Source: Symbiodinium kawagutii (taxonomy: Eukaryota > Sar > Dinophyceae > Suessiales > Symbiodiniaceae). Taken from it: 64,000 nucleotides of DNA. The stretch spans positions 187,557-251,556 of the forward strand of contig VSDK01025508.1 of NCBI GenBank assembly GCA_009767595.1. Reading direction: 5' to 3'. The translations under genes and the position numbers were made by a program. Positions 38,591-48,600 of the stretch are shown piece after piece. Numbering within the stretch: position 1 is the stretch's first letter; the number at the start of each line of letters is the position of its first letter. The notes under the pieces were generated by a model. That model saw only the letters and a program-made list of their open reading frames with translations, was not told the origin of the DNA and made no database searches.

Positions 38591-39232
38591 AACATCCCAG
38601 CAAGGACTAGATTGGTCATCTAGGGAATGTTCACCAAGGGTACATGGCATTGACCACAGCCGTATTCAAGCGGCCTTGCAAGCCGCCCACAGTTCCCGCT
38701 CCTTCCGGGACATTGCCTTGCATTGACGTGGAACTCAAGGGAGACAAACCAAAAAACCTTTATTCAGCAAAAGTTGTTGCTTCACTGTTGGTCTTTGGGT
38801 TTGTAAAATACGCATGATGGTAACACCACGAGTTTCTACCAGCGCCACTTCCGCCACAATGAATCTCCCTTCTGAGCTGCGTGCCATCATACGCGCGTCT
38901 TCACCGGAGCAGATCTTTTCCGGAACAATGTCAAACTTCGAGAAATCCTGCATCAAAGAAAAGTAGGAAGACCGCCATCATGGCATATTTGGCTGTGACA
39001 ATGCAAGAAACAAAAATGGGGTTTTGACGGGTTTCAGCCCGCAGTTTTCTCCGGTAAAGCCAGCCAGGTGGATTGGTGTTCCCTGCTGCGGGTCAACAGT
39101 TCTCAGCAAATGTTAGATATTCGGTGCCGCAGCCAGGCAAGTGACTAGTCCTAGCGCAATCCGTTGTGGAAACAAAATTGGGATTCTAGTGTCATGGAAC
39201 CTCATGGAGCCTCATGAAAAGCTATGCAAAGT

Positions 39233-39233
39233 C

Positions 39234-39281
<48 letters not shown>

Positions 39282-39484
39282 GTGATGATGGTGATGATGG
39301 CGGTGATGCTGATCAACGATGATCAAAAATGATCAGGTATGATCAATGATGATCACGGATGATCAACCATGATGAACGATGATCAACGATGATCAATGAT
39401 TATTAATGATGATCAATGATGATCAGTGACGATCAGTAATGATCAATGATGATCAACGATGATCAATGATGATTAATGAGGATT
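39233..39484. repeat. (GAT)n then 10-bp-period TGATCA array
   Basis: A (GAT)n run of about 50 bp at 39233-39282 changes into an array with an exact 10-bp register from 39311 to about 39484, about 17 decamers of consensus GATCAACGAT or GATCAATGAT. Most units keep GATC at the same phase. The tail GAGGATTGTTTCACC is itself duplicated at about 39478 and 39502. The long Met-run frame across (ATG)n is a repeat artefact. Confidence 0.9.
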
Positions 39485-39520
39485 GTTTCACCGGTCACCC
39501 ACGAGGATTGTTTCACCAGT

Positions 39521-41512
39521 GATCAATAAGTAATTACGATACCCTCTCAACAAGAAACAGCCACATTATTGTAGAACCCCACTGTGTTTGCCAGATCAAA
39601 CAGTTCTTCTGCCTCGCCGCTCAACATGCTCTTGATCTCGCTGACCTTCTGATGCAGCAGCTCCTGGGAGCAGTCCAAGCTAGACGCTACAAAGGCCATT
39701 GAGCATATTGAGCTGATCTTGGCTTACGACTGAACTTTTGCCCCTAGTGCAATTTCTTTAATCATCAAAAAAGCTGGTGTAATTCAAAATGTCAAAGTTA
39801 CAACATCGATTATTCCATGTGATGCAAAAAAACAATAGAATTGACTGGTTTGATCAAATACATACGGTTTTTGTTTTTTTCAATTTGCATTGCAGCCTGA
39901 TTTTTACTTTGCCAGACAAACATGTCTCTGACCCTAGGTGCCACATCCCCTTTGAGGGGGTTGAGGAGAGATGAACAACATTGATTTCAGATTACTGCTG
40001 TCTTGTCAGTTGCCCTCGAGTTGAGAGGCTCAAATCCAGTATCTGTTTTCCAAAATAAAGGAATTCAACCCATTTGCTTGGCACGCCAACAACAATCATG
40101 AAAGAAATCCACAGGGTTGCGAGTAGCACGCGCTCTGAGATTTGCCATAATTCATTTTTTGATATGTTGGATAAAGATTTCGGACGATACACCATAAATC
40201 ACCTTGGCTGAGTTGCAATTGAGGTATAGAAGAAATGATCAGGACTTGTTTGTCAAATGTTCAAAATGATGGTGTCTTTGTCAGACTTGGCCCCTGCCCG
40301 CAGGGCATGTGTAAATTCAACATGTAGAAGCGCTTAGCAGCGCAAGTTTGCACAATGAAAAGAATGTTGACCATGATAAGACAAAATCAGTATATTCTTG
40401 GCAAACAAGCCAGTTTGAAGGTGATTATCAGCACTTCTCCGCGTACCAAAACTCATCATGAGTGTTCTTGTAAGACATGTGCTTGCAAAACTTGAGGCCC
40501 GCACACGCAAGTATCCAAGCACAGGCTGATGTATCAGGTTTTAATGACAACAAAATCAAAACATGAAGAGCTCATATCCGCTATGAAAACTGAGATGCGG
40601 TTTCTGTTGGAAAATATACGGTTACATTTGCGCCTTATTGCCAAGTAAAGATTGTCCATGTCCTTGAAGCAAGAAAAGGGATAGGACACAAGAAGTTATT
40701 TCCACAGGCGCGCAAGGTTTTGAGACAACAAATCACATCGTGACACCAAAATAAGAAACACCTCTTTGCCGGAAGCCAGTTGAATATTAAGAAACGAACA
40801 ATATTTCCTCGTCATCATGTAAGGGCATTGCTGTTGCTTTGATGCATAGATAGGAGCAAGAAAATTGAACGTTGCCCATCGCATACGGACAAGCAAAAAC
40901 ACTACATCTGCTGCGTACTACTTGCAGACTTTCAGAAATGTGTGTTTTTTATGCCTTCCAGTTTTGGAACCATCATTGGTTTGGTTCACTTGTTTAACCA
41001 TTGTTTGCCCGCCTGTGCACAATAGGTCCGAAAGGATTTCTTTTCTTGCAAGTTTCTTTGATTTGAACGGGTGAAGTGGAAAATATTTCACTTTCAGCTA
41101 ACCAAACAAACAAAAAAATGCAAATTTAAATAAGCAAGGTGATATTCTTGGAAGTAAAAATGACCCAGGTTGCCTCCCACAGCTTTGGGTCAACGTACAA
41201 CGGTTGCATTTGACTCTGACATCTCAATCAAATTGACAAGCGTACCTCGTCTCATCAGAATTTCAGGCGTATATGATCCCCCCTTGTTAGTTTTGTTTAC
41301 GTGTCAAGTTCGCACATCGCGCGGCCTAGCATCATGAACACTTACGTTTACACCATGCCACGAAGAAAACATAGGTCCGAAACACATGTCAAGAGTTCAG
41401 CCCTGTGCACAGTCGGCCAACTCACTGAAACAAGAATTGCCAGGACTTTTTTTGTTTTTTTTCAAATGTTTGTAGGCTGTGGGCCAAAGAATTGTTCGAG
41501 ACCCCATTTCCT
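39521..41512. other. No gene seen
   Basis: Non-coding, relatively AT-rich DNA with ORFs of at most about 70 codons and no recognised motifs. Confidence 0.5.
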
Positions 41513-41518
41513 AAGTAT

Positions 41519-41649
41519 GTTCGTACAATGGCAAGAAAGTTCGTACAATGGCCAAAAAATTTTTTTACAATATTGTACAAACTTGAAAGGGAAACTGCGC
41601 GAACATTGTACAAACTGTTTAGCCAATGTAGGATCCATTGTACAAACCC
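41519..41649. repeat. Cluster of inverted GTACAATGG / CCATTGTACAAAC motifs
   Basis: GTTCGTACAATGG occurs at 41519-41531 and 41539-41551. The opposite orientation occurs as ATTGTACAAACTTG (41573), CATTGTACAAACTG (41604) and CCATTGTACAAACCC (41635). The first and last groups can pair over 12 of 13 positions, giving several alternative hairpins. Confidence 0.7.
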
Positions 41650-42012
41650 TCGTGCAAACTCCTCCTATGTTTTCAAAGGTCAATTTCGCCGACTCAATCC
41701 AATAATTGAGGGAACAACTCCAAAGTAGAGTAAACAAGAGCAAGCTGGCGGACCGAAAGAATGCTTGAATTTTCCATGCAAATGTTGCTCTTTAGCCTGC
41801 TGCGTTTTGCAGATTTCAACTCCTTACACTTGACGAAGCTAAGCTTTCATGCCCAAATCCTGTGCACATAGTTTGTTGCGGTTAGAACTTGTATGCATCA
41901 GTACTTGTTCTGCGCTGGCGAAACCCTGAATTTGCTGGTTTTTTCTCTGTGCAGATTGCGACCTCTTTGCACCGAATCCTAGCCATTATCAGGGACGGAT
42001 AAACAATAAGGG

Positions 42013-42957
42013 ATGGGTCCTGCCAGGGCGTCGCGCGTTTTTGACGCACAACTTGTGTTAAGATCTGCGTTTCGGACCATTTTCATTTCGGGGTGTCTCA
42101 AGAGCGTGCGCCAAAAACAGTTTTTTTTGAGTCACTTTCTGCTGTACTTCTTCTCCGATGCCTTGCGCAACTGGTCCATGCCATTTGCTCGGTCCAGGAT
42201 GCGCCATTGACGTACCATGACATAGCATGACGTAGCATGACGTATAGCATGTGCAGCGGATGCAACGTGTGACGAACGTTATCGCACCCCACCCCACCCC
42301 AACCCCAACCCCAACCACACCCAACCATGACGTACCACGACGTAGCGTGACGTAGCATGACGTATAGCATGTGCAGCGGATGCAACGTGTGACGAACGTT
42401 ACCAAACCCACCCCAACCCCAACCCCACCCCAAACCCAACCATGACGTACCATGACGTAGCATGACATAGCATGACGTATAGCATGACGTATAGCATGTG
42501 CAGCGGATGCAACGTGTGACGAACGTTATCACCCCCCACCCCAACCCCACCCCAAACCCAACCATGACGTACCATGACGTAGCATGACGTAGCATGACGT
42601 AGCATGACGTATAGCATGTGCAGCGTATGCAACGTGTGACGAACGTTGTCGCACCCCACCCCAACCCCAACCCCAACCCAACCATGACGTACCATGACGT
42701 AGCATGACGTAGCATGACGTATAGCATGACGTATAGCATGTGCAGCGGACGCAACGTGTGACGAACGTTATCACACCCCACCCCAACCCAACCATGACGT
42801 ACCATGACGTAGCATGACGTAGCATGACATATAGCATGTGCAGCGGATGCAACGTGTGACGAACGTTATCACACCCCACCCCAACCCCAACCCCACCCCA
42901 ACCCCAACCCGAGCAAAAAACGACGACAGCGCGCGACGCCCTCGAAGGACCCATGCC
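42013..42957. mobile_element. Foldback/MITE-like element enclosing a minisatellite
   Basis: The ends are inverted repeats: 42013-42037 (ATGGGTCC, then AGGGCGTCGCGCG) pairs with 42933-42957 at 22 of 25 positions by eye. The 8-bp sequence ATAAACAA lies just outside each end (41999-42006 and 42958-42965), a candidate target-site duplication, although 3-6 extra bases separate it from the paired ends. The interior is 42038-42207 unique DNA plus the minisatellite at 42208-42912. There is no transposase, so if mobile it is non-autonomous. An 8-bp duplication would fit hAT-like or related cut-and-paste transposition (inference). Confidence 0.6.
42208..42912. repeat. Six-unit about 120-bp minisatellite, C-rich and TGACGTA-rich
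   Basis: The landmark TGACGAACGTT recurs six times with spacings of 120, 128, 120, 121 and 99 bp. Each unit has three to five CATGACGTA/AGCATGACGTA subunits, then GTGCAGCGGATGCAACGTG, then a CCCCACCCCAACCCCAACC tract. The G-rich strand could form quadruplexes. TGACGTA resembles CRE/ATF-type bZIP sites (established motif; binding here is inference). Long minus-strand frames (up to 235 codons) simply translate the repeat and are not genes. Confidence 0.9.
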
Positions 42958-43323
42958 ATAAACAAACCAGGTAAAAAAGTAGGGGCTGATGTATTTTCAG
43001 GCTTCAACCAGTTACGGGTATGATAGCCCAATAAATAAGTAAACCTTCAAGCTAGTGAAACACAGGCAACGGACGCAAAACATTCCTTTTTCACCTGAGC
43101 CTCACATGCTACGATAGCAGGCAGCATGTACAGCATAATATATGCGTGATTTCCATGGTGTGAAAATACACCCCCCTCAGTGCGATGGGCATCTCTGTGC
43201 GCGAGCAACGACCGCTCTCCATCAAGCACCAAGGGATCACACAATCAAAAGAGGATTATGAGGCTAAACAATGAGTGAATTAGCTGCTAAACATGCGCTA
43301 CTATCGATGTTGGGACCTAACCC

Positions 43324-44820
43324 TTAGGCAAACCTTTGAAGGTTGCATGTGGGACACACTAGTATTGGCACGACTTGTTTGTCGCCAAATGCATAGGTGA
43401 AGTCAACTTGTATCACTGGCAATTTGCTGAATCGCCGTGTGTGGTTGTTGGCTCTGCCTTTGCTTTTGACACAAATTGGGCACCATGATCTGTATGGCAA
43501 ATGCGTCAGCATGTGCTCCAATTGTTCTTGTTTCGTAGGTTGCGTCGGCGCCGGCATTGCTCGCGCTTTGCGCGCTGCTTGTTGTGCGTCGTCTTCGTTG
43601 TCTTGGGCGTACTCAAACTTGCACTCGCCTTTCTCCTCGAAGTTGCTTGATCCAACCCATTGTCTCTTGAATTGTTGTTCCCCATTTTGTTGCCAGTTGT
43701 CATCAATCATGTAGCCTCGGTCATTGCTTGTTGGTTGTATGAATATTCTTCTGTCATTTGTCAAATTGTCGAAGTGTGGTCCTGTTGCGTCGTCTCCTTG
43801 TGGCACATACAGTGTTGCGCGGGGCTTTATGTGGACTCGTTTCCACAGATTGCCCTCTCTGATCCAATACTTGTCATTGTGCTTCATTGTCAGTGCATGC
43901 GGTACTGCTGTTGTCTTCGGCGCTGCATGCTTGTATGTATGCCTGTAGAGTGGTTGTGGCCGCTCCTCTTTTGTCTCCATTGTGAACTTGTCTGCAACCG
44001 TTGGTGGTGCGAATGTCTGCGGCTTGTCGTCGATTGCTCTCGTTGTTGCCTCTGTTGTTGCTCCTTTCTTCTTTGTCTTTCCTTTTCCTTTGCCTCTTGT
44101 CGTTGTCTCCTCTGATCCTGTTGTTGTTGGCTTGCTCACCTTGAACCATGTCTCTCCTCTCCATGGCTGTCCTTCCAAAACTTGTTTCCTTTCTCTTCTG
44201 TCCATTGTCTGATATTGATCTTCTCTGCCTTCATTGTCTCCATTCTGTCTCTTCAGTATTGTTCTTCTGTAGTTGGCCAACTTTGCTGTTGGCACTGGGC
44301 AAGTGTCATCTTGTGGCACGAACAATGCTTTGCGTGGATTGCGGTGGTATCGTATGAGATACCCCTCGTTGTTGTAGCTCCAGTAGTCATTGTTGCCTCC
44401 AAGGACTTGTCGTGGTCCTTCTGGTGTGAGTGTTGCTGGGGCAATCATTGCAATCACGCCCTCATTTGTTTGTTGTAACTGTAGGTGTTGATTGGCATCC
44501 AGATGCTTTATTGTTGCCTGCAGGTAGTACAGGTTGCTCCGTTGCAGTAGCTTCGCATTGAAGCCTTTGTTGCGCGTCATTGTCGGGTTGTCGTTGAATC
44601 GAATGTCAAAGCCTTGTTCTGCCAGTCTTGTCACTGACAGGATTGGGTCTCTCACGTCACACACGTAGAATGGTATGACGATTGGTTGTCCTTGTGCTTG
44701 CATGTAGACCCATCTCACTCCATAGAGTTGTATTGGCTTGTTGGTTGCTGTCCTCAGTTGTGGTCCTTGCCCTTTTGTCAGTGGATGCAGTGGGTAGTTG
44801 CTGCAAACCACTTTGGGCAT
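43324..44820 (-). pseudogene. copia pol fragment: protease C-terminus to integrase N-terminus
   Basis: A 498-codon frame. Residues about 10-85 complete the protease fold (DPILSVTRLAEQGFD). Residues 150-430 are low-complexity linker. Residues 436-450 form the integrase zinc module (H436, H440, C447, C450: HMLTHLPYRSWCPIC). VDFTYAF near residue 473 would supply the first Asp of the DDE core, but coding similarity ends about 25 residues later and the other two acidic residues are absent. The long plus-strand frames opposite it are shadows. Confidence 0.85.
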
Positions 44821-45122
44821 ACGTGCGTTGCCGCTCCACTGTCTATCATAATTGTTGCTTGGTTGTCATCTCTGATGTTTGTTGCTACATTTGCTTGTGC
44901 GCTGATTGCTGCTATGATGTGCATCGGGGCTAGTTGTCCCTCACCTCTGCCCGCTGGCAATGGTCGTGGTAGTGCGAGTTGTGTCTGCTGTTGCTGTGGC
45001 ATTGTGAAGTCTTGTGAATGCCATGTGTTGGCATAGAAGTCGTTGTCGTACCAGTTGTCCATGGTGTAGTGTTGTTGCGACGCATTGTCGTCGATGTTGT
45101 AGACTGCTACTCTGCAGTCCTT
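44778..45122 (-). pseudogene. copia aspartic protease, N-terminal part
   Basis: In frame after the TAG. The catalytic loop is visible as MIDSGAATHVCP (DSG replaces the common DTG). The frame ends at 44778, and the rest of the protease (SVTRLAEQGFDI) is in the overlapping frame that starts at 44820, so a frameshift lies between 44778 and 44820. The protease would cleave the gag-pol polyprotein. Confidence 0.8.
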
Positions 45123-45125
45123 GGC

Positions 45126-45743
45126 CTAGTGGCCTGGTTGTCCACATCTGTAGCATGTGTTGCCTGCTTGTTTGCTCTTGTTCTTGCCCTTTCCTTTTCC
45201 TTTGCGCTGTCCTTTGTTGCCATTGTTAAATCCTTTTCCTCCTCCAAAGGGATTGTTATGCCCAATGGGGTTGTAGTATCCTTTTCCTTTTCGTTTGTTG
45301 TTGCGCTTTCCTTTGCCTTTGTTGTTGTAGTGTCCGTAGCCTTTGTTGTAGTCACCGTAGCCCTTGCCTTTGCCGTATCCTTTGCTCTTTCCTTTGTTGT
45401 ATCCTTTGTTGCACTTGCCTTTTCCTTTCCTCAGCGCGTCGATGTCCATTGCTGCTCGTCCTCCACCATAATTGGTGGCAACTGCTGATGATTGTGCAGC
45501 TGCTGCTGTTGCTCTTGCGAAGCTTGTTGTTGTGCGGTAGTACTCGATGATTGTTTGCTTGATTTGTGTACGTTGGATTGTTGCCTGACTGCAGTTGTAG
45601 GCGCTGTCGTAATGCTCCTGTTGTCTCATTGAACAGAATTGCTGTCTTGACTGCTCCTGGTAGTTGTTGATTGTTGTCTCGCTCGTAGCGGGAGACATCG
45701 TACTCCCATGCTGCGAAGCTTTCTTCAAAGTTGTTGGGGCCAA
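45126..45743 (-). pseudogene. copia gag C-terminus with Gly/Lys-rich tail and zinc knuckle
   Basis: It continues gag after a frameshift near 45600. It has a long tail of GKGKGYGKGK-type repeats followed by CYRCGQPGH, the first part of a CX2CX4HX4C knuckle that binds RNA. An in-frame TAG at 45124-45126 falls between the His and the last Cys (AKDC continues in the same frame), so the knuckle is cut in half. The Gly/Lys-rich tail is unusual against plant and fungal copia gags but, as far as I recall, common in dinoflagellate copies. Confidence 0.8.
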
Positions 45744-46182
45744 GTGTTGGCTTGATGACTTTTGTCAAAAAACCTATTGATCGTGGGCCTGTCGGTATTG
45801 CAAATCGGATTGTGAGTTGTCTGTACATCTCGAAGCCGATTGTTCGTTGGTATTGTCTGATCACTGTCGCTGCTGGGCCAGTTGTGACGCTGACCAGAAT
45901 GTATTTCAGGTCATTGCTTAACCTGACATGTTTTTCTCCTTCTTCGGTTGTTGCAGCTGCTGCTCGTAGTTGTGCTTCTGTGAGTTCTTGTTGCGCCGTT
46001 CGCGATGCTTCCAAGAGTCGGGGAAAATCAGGGTCTTGTAGTCCAAGGAATGCTGTGAATTTGAATTGCCATTCCTCGCATTGTCCGTAGTCTCCATCGT
46101 AGATGGGTGGTCTGAGCTTGTATCTGCTTGCTGCTCCAAGCTGTTGTGCTGGGTCAACTTCTTGTGGTGGAACTTCTGCCAT
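45590..46182 (-). pseudogene. copia gag, N-terminal part
   Basis: The frame opens at 46182 (MAEVPPQEVDPAQQ) and reads a plausible capsid-like region for about 195 codons (YDGDYGQCEEWQFKF near residue 30; TIGFEMYRQLTIRF near residue 125; TLGPNNFEESFAAWEYDVSRYE). At about 45600 it runs out of frame; the continuation is in the frame listed next. Gag forms the virus-like particle and packages element RNA. The start is the first Met of the frame and sits downstream of the putative PBS. Confidence 0.8.
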
Positions 46183-46323
46183 TGCGCGATGCTCCTGTTG
46201 TAGCGCTCTCCTGTCCTTGCGCCAGGGTCAAGGCACTCTCCTTTCCTTGTTGTAGTTGTGTGTGTGTGTGTTTGCGCAGTGTTGTGATTGAGCTCCGCTG
46301 GTATTGTCCTTACCAGGATCCTT

Positions 46324-46335
46324 GCTCCGCTACCA
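46324..46335 (-). promoter_or_regulatory. Candidate tRNA primer-binding site of the copia element
   Basis: On the minus strand TGGTAGCGGAGC follows ...TTTACA, which would be the 3' end of a 5' LTR (CA end). It resembles the complement of the initiator-Met tRNA 3' end (animal type TGGTAGCAGAG, plant copia type TGGTATCAGAGC). It lies about 140 bp upstream of the gag start, where a PBS is expected. The LTR itself (above 46336) was not delimited. Confidence 0.5.
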
Positions 46336-46539
46336 TGTAAAGTTTCACTGTTCTTTGTACCCTGATTGTATTAATTCGTGGTTTTGCTTAGTGTCCCGCT
46401 TGTCCCCTGCACGCACTTGTACTCTGTCCTTTTTGTCTGACCTTGAATTGTCAAACGGCTCAAGGCCTGGAAGGCCAACGAAGTGCATTGCACATGTTGC
46501 GCATGTCTTGTACAGCTGCACCATTGTTAAACACTTGTA

Positions 46540-46625
46540 TCTTAACACATCTGTCCATCTGTCCATCTGTCCATCCGTCTATCTGTCTATCTGTCTATCT
46601 ATCTGTCTATCTGTCTATCTAGATA
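46540..46625. repeat. (CTGTCTAT/CCAT)n microsatellite
   Basis: Tetranucleotide repeat with TGTCCATC units changing into TGTCTATC units. Confidence 0.9.
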
Positions 46626-47640
46626 CATGCAGTACACCAACCAAGTGGAAACAGGCCAATGCAGGTCCAGGGCGACTGGAAGGCTCCCCGTATCGTTGCT
46701 GCAGCCCCATGGTCTCAGGTCCTCATTGGCGGCACCGTGCGCCACAGGCGTCTTGTTGGCTGCAGCTGCACCGGCTTTGGCATCGATCGCCACCAAGTCC
46801 AACTTTTCCTGCGGCCATGGGTATCGTGGGAAACCTTGACCTTGGAAAACCTTGGTTCTTGGCAAAAGGCGAATCAGCAAGGTGGAAGTGGAACAGGAAT
46901 TCAGTCACAACATGAAGGCTCTACGCAAACATTTATCAAACTTTGTGATTCAATTCGTTCCACAACAGACAGCATAGTCTACGCTCCCATCACAGAGTCG
47001 ATATAATCTGATGAAGTCCTGGACACTGTCAGTGAATTGGCACCCGGATTGGTTTCATCGCAGCCGCCAGGTTCAGCTTTGTTCACACAAATCTCCCAAC
47101 TCAACAGTTGCAAGGGGCAGTCGGCGCCACATATCTATGCAAATCAACGCCGTCAATGCTGGCAAATTGAGTCAAGGTGACGATCGCCAAACGTGGAACA
47201 GTCTTGCTGCAACACTTTCTAGTTCCGTATTTTTACCATTTATTTACCATTTCAAACTGTTATTGGCCGTTGTTTGTTAACCACCATGGCGCTGAAATAC
47301 CAGCGCACATGACGGGACTGGCACAACGCCCGACCGCCTGAAGTTCTTTTTGGAAACCCAGGATCTTTGTATCCACCTGCTCACCGGCAGCGACTACTGG
47401 GTCTGCAGCCCTGACCCTCAAAGATCCACAGGAGCTGGAAGAATTTGAAATGAATCTTGTCTCTACCAACAGCATCCGAAAAATGCGATTCGCTAGCGTG
47501 ATTTGAATACATTTGAGGCATGGAAGGAAACTGCATTTTGTTGCAAGTTGAACCGGTTGAAAACATCAGAACACAAAAATGCGCATAACAATCAGTGTGC
47601 ATTACACAATTGCAACATCACCCCACTGTATAACGGTCGG
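46626..47640. other. No gene seen
   Basis: Unique non-coding DNA between the copia remnant and the left inverted repeat. The 203-codon plus frame ending at 46915 is mostly microsatellite and has no domain. Confidence 0.5.
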
Positions 47641-47647
47641 TCTTATA
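47641..47647. repeat. Candidate target-site duplication, left
   Basis: TCTTATA, identical to 60160-60166 and directly abutting the left inverted repeat. Confidence 0.55.
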
Positions 47648-47810
47648 ATAGTGGAAGGCCACCTCCCAATTCATATATCATGAGTTAAGATGTTCCCCCA
47701 TCAGCCGTCATCATATAAAATCAATCAACATACCAACAAATAAAAAACACATGAACCAACAAGAAGGGGGATGATCGATAAATGGTATGGGGGGTGGCCA
47801 TCCCTTGTAG
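47648..47810 (+). repeat. Left terminal inverted repeat
   Basis: It begins ATAGTGGAAGGCCACC and ends GGCCATCCCTTGTAG. Hand alignment with the reverse complement of 59999-60159 gives about 12 mismatches and two 1-base gaps over 163 columns (about 91% identity). Ten of the 12 mismatches are transitions. Similarity stops abruptly on the inner side (GCCCACC here, AAAACAA on the other copy), which marks the repeat boundary. Confidence 0.9.
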
Positions 47811-47975
47811 GCCCACCAGCCATCATCCCCCATCATCACATCATCATCATTATCATCAACACCGCCCGACAAGGCAACTACGAAGCATCAATCGGGGGAA
47901 CTCAGCTGTGGTGGCTGCGGCAGCTGTGGCAGTAGCGGCGGCGGTTGCAGTGTGGTAGGCGCTTAGATAAATAGA
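47811..47975. other. Left subterminal non-coding stretch with CAT-rich repeat
   Basis: It contains CATCATCATCATTATCATC and a GGC/GCA-rich stretch. It resembles nothing in the right subterminal region. Confidence 0.6.
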
Positions 47976-48595
47976 CTAATCAATTGCATTGAATATCTCA
48001 TATATTAAAGGCGAAGGAATGTTGGATAACTCCTCTTGTTTGTGTCTAATGAAATTTTCTGGATAGCATCCATTTATCTTACTCGGTCCGCGCTGCGCAG
48101 TTTCTTTATGTGGGTCGCAGTCCATAGCCCCGCAATCTTTTTTACATAAGGGTCTTGGTTGCCATTGACCGTTTAAATCATTCCATATACGCGTCCGCTT
48201 CCGATCATTGAAGCCATACTTGCAATAATCAACATCAACAAGCCCTAAATTCATCATAAACTCTTGTTTCTTGAGTAATCCAGCTTGCGGATTTTCTATG
48301 AACCAGTATTTAGGCTTGAAGTATCTAATGATTTCCAGCGTTTTTTCACAATGCAGCTTGCGTATTCTGATTTCCTTGTCCCAATTTTTTTGGCTACGCT
48401 GTATTCAATGCACGGAGGAGATGCCCATATAACATCTACTTCGTTAGGGTCAAGTTTGGCGTAGTCCCACTCTAATATATCAATCCTGATTTTAACATCC
48501 TTTAAATCTAAAGGGATTACATTATACCCCATTAACTCGGCAGCTTTGCCAACTGAACCAGTCCCACTAAATAGCTCTAACAATACTTTTCCCAT
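47976..48595 (-). pseudogene. Short cytosine-C5 DNA methyltransferase, virus-like, one frameshift
   Basis: The chosen start is the Met at 48595 (MGKVLLELFSGTGS), where C5-methyltransferase motif I begins; the frame is open further upstream but with unrelated residues. Motif IV with the catalytic Cys is at residue 62 (ASPPCIEYS). The first frame runs off after VKKR at about 48345. The next frame then gives motif VI (ENP, at about 48293-48301) and a C-terminal region (DYCKYGFNDRKRTRIW; HKETAQRGPSK) down to the stop at 47976. The break falls in a run of six A, so a one-base loss or sequencing error would explain it. At about 206 codons it lacks a long target-recognition domain. I associate this short form with algal giant viruses and phages. 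Its AT-rich composition differs from its neighbours, suggesting transfer. Confidence 0.8.
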
Positions 48596-48600
48596 TATAT

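Larger units (their letters stand above)
43324..46336 (-). mobile_element. Truncated Ty1/copia LTR retrotransposon
   Basis: Minus-strand order is gag (from 46182), CCHC zinc knuckle, aspartic protease, then the integrase N-terminal zinc-binding region, after which coding similarity ends at 43324. Integrase core, RT and RNase H are missing. This gag-PR-IN order is characteristic of copia elements. A primer-binding-site-like sequence lies upstream (46324-46335). I found no clear second LTR on the truncated side. At least two frameshifts and one in-frame stop make the copy non-functional. Confidence 0.85.

Noticed and set aside
38328..38619. Tyr/Ile/His-rich frames
   Set aside because: Translation of the TA/TACATA microsatellite.
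39141..39332. Frame with a long Met run
   Set aside because: Product of the (ATG)n microsatellite.
39233..39484. CRISPR-like regular spacing
   Set aside because: The 10-bp period leaves no spacers; it is a minisatellite, and the genome is eukaryotic.
42098..42805. 235-codon minus-strand frame with HATSWYVMVG repeats
   Set aside because: It is a translation of the 120-bp minisatellite in a frame that happens to lack stops; nothing supports a protein.
43397..45488. Several plus-strand frames of 100-156 codons rich in Cys, Ser and Val
   Set aside because: They are antisense shadows of the copia gag-pol region on the minus strand.
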